Shown here one piece after another: positions 10,156 through 17,822 of a stretch of DNA of 25,740 bases; the stretch's first letter is position 1, and each line of letters starts with the position of its first letter. Position numbers and translations under genes: made by a program. A model generated the notes under the pieces. It had not been told where the DNA came from. It ran no database searches and saw only the letters and a program-made list of their open reading frames with translations. Origin of the DNA: Acanthaster planci (lineage: Eukaryota; Echinodermata; Asteroidea; Valvatida; Acanthasteridae); NCBI RefSeq assembly GCF_001949145.1, contig NW_019091371.1, forward strand, positions 1,295,063 to 1,320,802, written 5' to 3'.

Positions 10156-11075
10156 AAAGTATTTTTTCAAGAGCCTCCTTAATGATCACTCCAGCATCCC
10201 GGACGACCTCCTTAATAACACTTCCCAACCCCCTATCCACCACTGGATGTCCCTGTCCTCTTCGCTCTACATGTACTAGTTAAACAAGGCCTTAAAATTC
10301 ATAAAGCCAGCCAAAGCTGCAGGACCAGATAACATCCTTACTGAATTCCTCACTCCTAAGTATTGCGAGCAAGATCTTTGCCCATATACTTCTTAATCGC
10401 CTCCTAATCCTCGCGGAAGACGTCCTCCGTGAGTCCCAGAGTGGCTTTTAACCCTCCCGTGGGACAATCGACACGATCTTCTGCGCCCACCAACTCCAGG
10501 AGAAGAGCCAAGAACAACAATCTGTGATATTCATATTCTGGGATCTCAAAAAGGCCTTGCAATGTGGGCTGTCCTTGCATGTTTTGGATGTCTAGATGAC
10601 TTCGTCACGATGGCATGGTGGGCTGGGTATGCCATCCAAATGCCCTTTCGGACCCGTTTCCCATCACTGGAGACCTCAAAGAAGGCTGCGTCTTGGCTCC
10701 AACGTGCTTCGCACTGAACATGGCAGCAATGTTCAAAGAAATCCCACCAGGCACCTCCTCTATTGGCGTGCGATACCGCATTGACCCCGAGTTGGTCTGC
10801 TGAAAATCTGCAGAGGACAGCCAACCTTTACAAGAATACCTACGAATGCTTTGGAATGAAGGTGAATACAATGAAGACCAAAGCCCGCATCCAACCTCCC
10901 CCGGCCAAAACCTCCCAAGCACCAACATCACCATCTACAGCCCTAGAGGAAGTGGATCACTTCTCATACCTAGGGGGCATCCTGTAAAATACCCCCACGT
11001 GCGAGAAGGACATCGAGAACCAAATTAAGGAAGGAAGGACCGCTTGGAACAACCTCGTCCACTGCCAACCCTCCC
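10156..11075 (+). pseudogene. LINE reverse transcriptase, decayed
   Basis: The pieces occur in family order but in shifting frames: FKSLLNDHSSIPDDLLNN (about 10160), KAAGPDNILTEFL (about 10305), SKIFAHILLNRLL then ESQSGF, a stop, and SRGTIDTIFCAHQLQEK (about 10370-10500), FWDLKKAL (about 10540), DLKEGCVLAPTCFALNM (about 10680), and LEEVDHFSYLGGIL (about 10945). The section between the GPDN block and SKIF, and the F/Y-A-D-D catalytic block expected between the IDPEL and LQRTANLY pieces, are both missing. The first catalytic aspartate motif is also altered (DLKKAL where DL.KAFD is usual). The protein cannot be active. Similarity fades after DIENQIKEGRTAWNNL near 11065. No 3' UTR or tail was recognised. 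Confidence 0.88.
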
Positions 11076-11079
11076 ATGC

Positions 11080-11645
11080 AACTCCTGCCCGTGATTTGTA
11101 GATGATGTAAACAGGGCGCCTGAAGGTTGGCAGGAAAATTGGAAAGTTCTCCGCTGTAATTGACGGGTTGGGAACTACTTGATTAACACATGTTGCAGAA
11201 AAACCCCACACCGAAAATTTTACTTAGTCTCATGCAAGCTGTCTTATTTGACTAATAAGATTGTGATACATGGGTAATTATAATAAGTAATGAAAAAATG
11301 TCTTGACTAATTTTCTCAAGTGGTTAGTAATGTACATAAATAAATTAATGATGCATAAAAATTATTTAGTAAGACAGGAGACTTAATTAGTAATGCAAGA
11401 AAATTAATTTGTCATTCTGACTTATTTAAATAGTCGTGGCTATGTTGACTGGTCACATTACAAGTCACTTTCGAGTTGGTTACACTTCAAATAACAGTCT
11501 GAAAACAAGATTACAATCAACATTTTTACTCTAATTTCTGATTGACACAGAACAAACACAGAAAGTACAAACTTTTCAAAACTTTAAACCAAATATAAAT
11601 ACCATATTCACCTTACTCCATGTACTCATATCTAATACTAATCAG
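11080..11645. other. AT-rich gene-free stretch with TAAT-type words
   Basis: The stretch at 11245-11450 is built of repeated words such as GACTAAT, TTAGTAATG and AAATTAAT, suggesting a very decayed repeat. Similar vocabulary recurs at 12190-12390 and around 3470-3540 (AATTCGT, TCGTCAT). No gene is seen. Confidence 0.4.
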
Positions 11646-11648
11646 AAG

Positions 11649-11812
11649 TGACAGCAAGTCATTTTTTGCAAGTCCAAGTCAAGTCACAAGTCGTTATATG
11701 CAAGTCCAAGTCAAGTTACAAGTCAAAGCTGGTATTTACAAGTCAAGTCACAGAAATAGGGACTGGAGTCCGACTCGAGTCCAAGTAACATGACTCGAGT
11801 CGCAACTCTGAC
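11649..11812. repeat. AAGTC/GAGTC simple-repeat array
   Basis: Degenerate tandem copies of CAAGTC and CAAGTCAAGTC shift into GACTCGAGTC towards the right side. The words AAGTCCAAGTCAAGT occur twice, about 40 bp apart. Arrays of this type occur inside animal transposons and as free satellites. No transposon ends are apparent here. Confidence 0.85.
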
Positions 11813-11819
11813 ATTAATA

Positions 11820-13100
11820 TTCTTACTTTTGATTCAGGGACTCTGATTCAAGATTTTATCAACTTTGCCTACATTTATTTGTAACAGCCGAACGTCAGGT
11901 CCCATTCGACATGCCATGCTTAAATAAAACGATAATGTGACCTGTACTCTCTGTCTTCAGACTTCGCTAATAATTTTCGCATTTCAAGTAGGTCTAACAT
12001 TGTCTAATTCTCACCTTTTGGAAAATTTTCCAAAGAAACTGAACACCCGTACAGCCATACGCGAATGTGACAGGCTGGATGCAAAAATGGCATCCAATCG
12101 CACTCACCTTTCAGCAAGGCGAGGGCGGGGAACCCGACAACCAAAGTGATCAGACTTTAGGCACATGTCGTTTGGTAAGAGTAATGTTCTAAAAGATTTG
12201 TCAAACAATTTGTCATGTAAAAATCGATTCGTCATTTCGTCTTTACATTAGTAGATTAGTCCATCATTGACATTCGTCCTCCACTGATTTTAATCCATCC
12301 AGCAACTTTACCGACTCGTAATGCATCGATTTTAATTTGTTATTCCACTTAACAAATTGGTCAACTGACTAATTACTGGCAGTAGTTTTATCCTCGTTTT
12401 GAACGATTTTTTACCCGGAGTGATATTAAGTGCTGAGGATTAGAGAGGAAACACCGGTAGTGGAACAGTATTCTTCTAAGCCAGGCTGGCTGCATTCAGA
12501 GTGCAGTCCACTATTTCAAATGAAAATTTCTGGCCAGCTCATTAGCATTAAAAGTGCCTTCACAGCATCTTTTGAAAAAGGAGATTGTTTGACCTCCAAA
12601 CTGGTGAGATTGTTTAAATCGTTGCCAGGATCGATTCCCTGGTTCTTTGAGCTTTCATGTGAGAGCAGAATTGCTAAAAACTGCAGTTGAAAAAATGATG
12701 GCCTAAGTGGCCGAGAAAATCGAGGGTTGCCACTTGAAAAAATGGCTGCAACCAGACTTCGGAAAAGTTACTTTTCGGGGTGATTTTGTTTCGTAGGAAT
12801 TAAATGTATTTGGTTAAACCACAAAAATTGAAAAGAAATTGAAGGATTAGAGACCAGACAATAACTTAATCTGTGTTTCAGAAATCTCAGGGATGTTGGT
12901 ATGCATGTTATTGAGCCCTAAACATGCTGATTTTACACTGTTTTCAATGGAGCTTAAATTAGTGGACTGTACCCTTCAGGCGCTGTATAACACGGAAACC
13001 TGCTTCCACTGTCCTGCGGGATAAAAAAACACAACCCCCCAAAAGCTGAAATGAGTCTGAAAAATACTTGCAGGGACAGCTTCAGTCGGAGTAGATATCC
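11820..13100. other. No recognisable gene
   Basis: Two short ORFs (11937-12149 and 12430-12690) have no known family. The region at 12190-12390 repeats ATTCGTC/TTTGTCA-type words and may be an old repeat. Nothing else can be supported. Confidence 0.5.
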
Positions 13101-13115
13101 TCGTTGTTTGAATCC

Positions 13116-13330
13116 TACCAGCCCACAATTGAGCTGGCGCTCAAGGCGGCCTCACGCGCAGACTCACCTCGCGGGGCAGAGCTGACTTGCAGCATTGTGG
13201 AATATCTCTCTGGTTGTCATGGTCACTTAAGTTACCAGCCCGCAGTGGAGCTGGTGCTCGGGTACTCTATTCTCCCGCCGACTCGCACAGCTGCACCGGG
13301 GAAGTCTGGCTCACTCCTCTGGTTGTCATG
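13116..13330 (+). repeat. Diverged tandem dimer, unit about 100-110 bp
   Basis: Unit 1 (13116-13222) and unit 2 (13233-13330) each begin TACCAGCCC, continue with GAGCTGG.GCTC, carry an internal GACTCAC/GACTCGC, and end CTCTGGTTGTCATG. The middle portions are more diverged. The units are more GC-rich than their surroundings. An 81-codon ORF spans both units but has no known family, so it probably comes from the repeat itself. Confidence 0.7.
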
Positions 13331-13504
13331 TAACAAAACTGTCGATTAACTCTGCATAAATGCTTTGAAAATGCCGATGGATCAGGCGCGATTCCCCGTA
13401 GACAGCTTTGCTAATGGGTTCTTTACCAAAACCTCTGTTTGGTGGATCAGATTGTCGCAGAGGAAAAATCTATTAGCGTTAGTTTATCCAAAACTGTGTG
13501 ATAT

Positions 13505-13615
13505 ACCTTAATTTTCGGAATATAAGTCGCCTGGGGTATAAGCTGCAGCACGCAAAAATCGGCAAATTAAAATTTAAAGTCGGCATATAAACGGCATCGG
13601 TGTATAAGCTTCCTC
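13505..13615. mobile_element. Transposon-terminus-like repeat
   Basis: TTTTCGGAATATAAGTCGCC, then GGTATAAGCTGCAGC, is followed about 80 bp later by a diverged second version (CGGCATATAAACGGC, GGTGTATAAGCTTC). Phrases of the type TTTTCGGA.TATAAG.CGC are familiar from ends of non-autonomous DNA transposons in animals. The matching opposite terminus was not found with confidence, so this may be a fragment. Confidence 0.4.
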
Positions 13616-13619
13616 TCAC

Positions 13620-14337
13620 CGCAGCGCTGATGATCCAACCAAGAAGGTCATCGTGCTGCGTGCTGAAGCGCCAGTATAGTATGTACAGTACGTCAATGCA
13701 TGGTTTCAATGCATGTGCAATTCTAATAAATCTAAGCAGGGTGCGACCGAGTGCCACCATTAAAATGAACATTAAGTCCTAGAAACTTAATCATTTTTGT
13801 GGGCTAGATGATTTTTCCTGCATGGGCCGTTCCGCAGCTCTTGCCTTTTTTCCAAGCGGCCAGCAAAAGTTATGCGGACGGAAATGTACCGTACAATCTT
13901 AACTCGAAGTCAGTTAGATATATGTCGAAAGACCGTATTATCTCGGAGGCCGACTTTTTTCTCGCCAGTAGAATATGCTGTTAAGTACAAAAATACCTCT
14001 GCACCCTGAAATGTCCACAACACTACATCCAGTCATCTCGAAGTTTTGTGACACCGATCAAGAACTTACCCACACATTGCTTCAAAATTGTAGGTATTGA
14101 GGACCGCTGCGAGGCCTTGGTTGGAGTCAACCGCCTGTGTTGAATGCATGCGGCATCCGAGTCGGCGCGGCAACACACGCACCATGGAGGTAGAATCACT
14201 ACCTCCATGCACGCACAAATCACGCTCTCAGGCTATCCTGACAGCTACCGCAGAACAATTCATAGACAGTCCAATCGCTGACTCTTCTGATAACGTGACC
14301 ACAGAAAGTGATGTCATCAGAAACCCCAAGTGAAAAC
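13620..14337. other. No recognisable gene
   Basis: Short ORFs on both strands at 13600-13782 and 14023-14333 overlap each other and have no known family. The direct words CATGGAGGTAG and CTACCTCCATG around 14183-14211 form a short perfect inverted repeat. Confidence 0.45.
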
Positions 14338-14540
14338 TGTTACGATAGCGCTACATCGCTCTCGTGTGCTGAGCTACTGTTATCAGGTGGGCGCCACTAT
14401 GGTCTCCATTGTTGTAGTCACGACCTGATAATTGAAGCACCCGAGCACAGAATAAAGACATAATCATACTATACAGTTCACTTAACTTCCCTCTGTGTCT
14501 GGAAGCTACCTTTTAAAGCTCCAAACAAGAACACATAACA
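14338..14540 (+). mobile_element. Solo LTR with perfect 5-bp target duplication
   Basis: The 203-bp segment starts TGTTACGAT and ends CACATAACA, so the ends form the inverted repeat TGTTA/TAACA typical of Ty3/Gypsy-type LTRs. It is flanked on both sides by AAAAC (14333-14337 and 14541-14545), a perfect 5-bp target site duplication. An AATAAA at 14451-14456 could be the LTR polyadenylation signal and sets the orientation as plus. No primer binding site follows the right end and no purine tract precedes the left end. This fits a solo LTR left by LTR-LTR recombination rather than one end of a provirus. Confidence 0.85.
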
Positions 14541-14545
14541 AAAAC

Positions 14546-15880
14546 AGAGCCGAAGTTCTGTCGCATGCCACTGTTAGTAAACGGCGCCCAGTAGTCTACA
14601 AAGATTGCAGACCAGTAAATGAGTTGCCATAGACAACAGTGATACCCCCACTTAAAAAATCAGAGAAAATACTAGTTTCTCAGTTGTTCAACATACATAT
14701 CAAATTAAAGCTCATTTTTCCTCATCTTTCATTTTCCTCTAATCTTCAGTGGCTAAACAAATGACTTTTGAAGATATTTCTCTCCAGAGACGATCACTAC
14801 TCAAAACAGTCATTAGGCCCATCGCCATTTTAAAATGTGATGCCTACACTCCATTGCAAATTAGAACAATTTGGAGGACCCCGTTTGTCTGATACTTTCA
14901 GAAAAAACTAACTGGCAGTCCTGCTGGTTAGTTCCATTCTCCTTGTTTACAAATCATCTAGTCCACGTGCCACGAAGAGCTCTAACAGCAGACGCAATTT
15001 GGGGCGTACTTACTGGCCTGCAACCTTTAACAAAACTACAATTAAACAGCGTCCTCGTGGATCGTCCTCGCCCTCCCCGTCGGGGACTAACGAGGGCGCT
15101 ATTTAATCCTGATTTTGTAGACTAACGGGGGCGCCGTTTAATCCCGCTCGCATCGGTAACACACACACGCGCGAACAATGTGGGGGCAGCAGTCGAACCA
15201 GGAATTCGAGCATTTGTCAACGTGCCCTCAAGAGTTCACAGACTGCGACGGCGACGCAATCTGTCGTCTTTTGTTTGAACTACCCCTGACTTTGACAGAG
15301 GGATAAGAAGAGACAGAACACCCATTAAACACATTGCAAAGGACAGGTGACACAGTAAGCAACATCGTTGCAGCACCCTTGCCATGGTCACGAACTGAAA
15401 AAAGGAGATACTTTGCGAACGTGTAAGCGCTGTGTGTATGTGCGCCACCCTGCCACAATGTAATGGTGAAAAATAACAACCAATGCAAGGTCCAATATGT
15501 TGATGGCCACAGCATAGTAAAGGTGGTGTGTAGTATGTGCACTTCTTTGAACGTTGATTTTTCTCTAAAGACATTAATTATTTACATATTTACATTTTTA
15601 ACCATGGGCGTTGCCCTGAATCAAAAATTAGCATTTCCGCGATATCTCTGAAAATTATTGAAATAATTATATGCATTTTGTCTGAATCCCTCGGCGGGTC
15701 AGCCAACCCAGCACAATTTGTAAGTTCATCACATCGTGGATTGTTATTTTTAATAAAATCACCCTTTTGAAAAAAATAATGTACATGTATATATCGGTCA
15801 CATAGCTATACATACTTGTTAATACAATTTTGAAATCTCTGAGTTCACAACATGTAAATTGTTACTTTTAATAAACGACA
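14546..15880. other. No recognisable gene
   Basis: ORFs at 14871-15125 (plus) and 15228-15574 (two overlapping minus frames) show no known family. A short direct repeat with a 35-bp period lies at 15085-15144: GACTAACG.GGGCGC followed by TTTAATCC, twice. A TACATGTA lies at about 15780 in AT-rich sequence. Confidence 0.45.
15085..15144. repeat. Two-copy 25-bp direct repeat
   Basis: The segments at 15085-15109 and 15120-15144 both read GACTAACGRGGGCGCYRTTTAATCC (three differences, two of them adjacent). They are GC-rich against the background and adjoin the CCTCGCCCTCCCCGTCGGGG tract at 15066. Their function is unknown. Confidence 0.75.
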
Positions 15881-16064
15881 GCGACCGGGATGAGCACGTC
15901 GCAGGAGGGCAGAGATAGCTCAAGTCGCAGGCACCGATTTGCCCGCGAAAATGAAAATAACTTCTTCAATCCAGCCGTGAAACGTGTTTGCCTGCGCGGC
16001 GACTGCAAACAAAAGGCCAAATGGAATACAGCCTTGCCTGACGTCACTCTTCAATTACGACCCG
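15881..16064 (+). promoter_or_regulatory. CpG-containing block with CRE, possible ARID1 promoter or leader exon
   Basis: This block is visibly richer in CG dinucleotides than its surroundings. At 16039-16046 it holds TGACGTCA, a perfect palindromic CREB/ATF site. It also contains an ATG at 15890 that opens a 75-codon frame starting MSTSQEGRDSSSRR. That frame passes a donor-like CCG|GTAATT at 16064/16065. The block could be the promoter of the ARID1 gene that starts coding about 750 bp downstream, a non-coding leader exon, or the first exon of an unrelated small gene. No transcription start can be read from sequence alone. Confidence 0.35.
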
Positions 16065-16793
16065 GTAATTCGAGAACTGAGGGCAGTGTGCTCACTCCCT
16101 CTGTTCCTGTACAATAAGTACTTATTTCTTGCAGCATTTACGTTTAGGATGATAAATATATCCAAAGTCAATGTTATTTAATCCACCCAAATGTTCATTC
16201 TGAATCATATTTTCTTGTCTTGTTTCGGTCTGTTGGCGAAACCGGGGTAAGCAAGTAACGAATTCGATGTTTGGCCAGAGGGGTACTGAGAAAGCCTAAT
16301 CGAAAGCAGCATGAAAAGAATGCTAGGGACAGTCCACCGCCCAGGAATGTAGTGTCCTACCGAGGCAGCATGAATTAGTCCTCAAATAAATGAAGAATAG
16401 GTAATTCCTGCGCGCCCATTATCACCTGGGAAACTTGGGTTAGTTTTGAAATTCAGTCAAAAAATTATGAGGATGGGAAGAAAGTGTAGGGTGGACTTTT
16501 TTTGGAAGTATTTTGTCGTGCCTGGCGCATGGATTTCTCAGTCTAAATATTTGTAATGTCGCCTTTTGCTAGCATTTCAGCCATGCAGAATGTACGCCAT
16601 AAGAATTACGTGTGATGAAGTCTTTTCGACGGTTCATGAAGATTCGGTGTTATTCTCTAAATCACTCCTCGAAAAAACACGTGTGCTCATCAGAAGAACC
16701 GCAAGTCGATTATCTATGATACCTTGTGGACTAGCACCGGCCGCGCTGCCAGTAACTTGGGGTGAGGAATACTGGGGATAGTTTTTTCCCAGT
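16065..16793 (+). other. Putative ARID1 5' flank and 5' UTR
   Basis: No other gene is recognised. A pyrimidine-containing TTTTGCTAGCATTTCAG ends at 16580 and resembles a splice acceptor, so the coding exon may begin about 16581, with an upstream leader exon. An ORF from 16566 to 16781 lies in the same frame as the ARID1 start and stops 12 nt before it. If transcribed it would be an upstream ORF. Confidence 0.35.
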
Positions 16794-17822
16794 ATGGCAG
16801 CCAAAGTCGCTGGAAATGTCAAATGCGATCAAGAAATTAACTCCCGTCCGCAGGGCCAGCAAGCAACGAACAACACAATGGACAACACCGTACAAGAGTA
16901 TAGGCCAACATCTCACAATACTGGTGGGGAGGGGACGAATGGGCCTACTGACAGTCAAGGAACTGGTGTTAATAATGCCATGAGTTCGGCTGGTCAACCG
17001 CCTGGAAATAGTGGAACTGAGATCGGGACAAAGACTGCAAGCAGTGTTGGATCTGTGCCTGGTTCGAATTCTGCTATTCTCCAAGATGGCCATCATGTTG
17101 GACAAAGTAGTATGACTTCAAGCCACCATCCTTCACAAAATCAGAGTTTAGACCCGTATGCAGGGCCCGGAGGAACCTTTCAAAATAACAGCAGTATGCA
17201 CAACCAATTAGTGGACAATTCTGGTCAGAAAACAGCACAGAACATGACAGGCAGTGAGGGCTTCAACGGCGGTTATTATGGGAATCGAAATGCTGGATTC
17301 GGCATGACAAACCAACATGGCGGACACCAGACAGGAAACGGACCGCCGAACTCAGCATTAAACATGAACCTAGGTCCAAACCAGAACCAGAACATGGCAA
17401 ACAACCCGTACAATCAATACGATGGACACTTGGGATCCAGACAGGGATATTCCCCAATGGTAATGGGGTCTAGGTCGGGTCCAAACGCTCCTTCCATGCC
17501 GCCCAATTATGGATCGTCACACCAGCAGCAACCGAGACCGTACGGCAGCGACCGAATTTCGAGCTCAGCACCAACCCTTTCTCAACTTCTTCAAGGCCAA
17601 AAGCACGTGCCAAACTATTCAAGTAATTACCCCAGTCCGGGTGATAATATGGGCAAAGGGCTTGATGGAGGAGGGTCACTTGGAATGATCTCAAATCAAG
17701 GGTCAGGAACATTCCACCAGTCGCCTCAAAATTGGGGACAAAGAAGCAGCGGTATGTCACAAGTCCATACACAGTCGGCGAGTGGAGCAAACACCTATGG
17801 CCCCAACATGGGCAGAAATCAG
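16794..17822 (+). CDS. ARID1: ARID1 (BAF250/Osa) ortholog, coding exon 1
   Basis: This is the N-terminal 343 residues of the ARID-containing subunit of canonical BAF (SWI/SNF) nucleosome remodelers, which acts in the nucleus. The segment is intrinsically disordered and rich in G, N, Q, S and P, as in vertebrate ARID1A/B. Landmarks match the vertebrate N-terminus in order: MAAKVAG (human ARID1A starts MAAQVAP), LDPYAGP (residues 119-125), FNGGYYGNRN (157-166; YNSYYPNRS in the human protein), APTLSQLL (259-266, an LXXLL box), then NYP.PGDNMGKG and a QNWG block. The start is fixed by an in-frame stop at 16779-16781 and a good Kozak context (A at -3, G at +4). The exon ends in phase 0 after ...GRNQ at a CAG|GTTAGC donor. 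From memory, human ARID1A exon 1 also ends in phase 0 after a Gln, near residue 379. The ARID DNA-binding domain and the C-terminal domain lie on exons outside the window. Confidence 0.95.
17577..17591 (+). other. LXXLL motif codons in ARID1 exon 1
   Basis: These codons give L-S-Q-L-L (residues 262-266), within APTLSQLLQG. Human ARID1A has L-N-Q-L-L in the same context (PTLNQLL). LXXLL boxes are nuclear-receptor interaction motifs. Whether this one binds a receptor in this animal is inference. Confidence 0.85.

Noticed and set aside
11649-11812. CRISPR-like array
   Set aside because: The repeats are short (AAGTC-based), irregular and contiguous without unique spacers, and the genome is eukaryotic.
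15228-15574. Two minus-strand ORFs of over 100 codons
   Set aside because: The two frames overlap almost completely, both are Cys/His/Leu-rich without domain features, and no splice or promoter evidence supports either.
16566-16781. N-terminal extension of ARID1
   Set aside because: The frame is the same but a TAG stop at 16779-16781 separates it from the ATG at 16794, and the MAAKVA start already matches the vertebrate N-terminus.
17470-17790. 106-codon antisense ORF inside ARID1 exon 1
   Set aside because: It is a shadow of the G/N/Q/S/P-rich sense frame, with no family resemblance.
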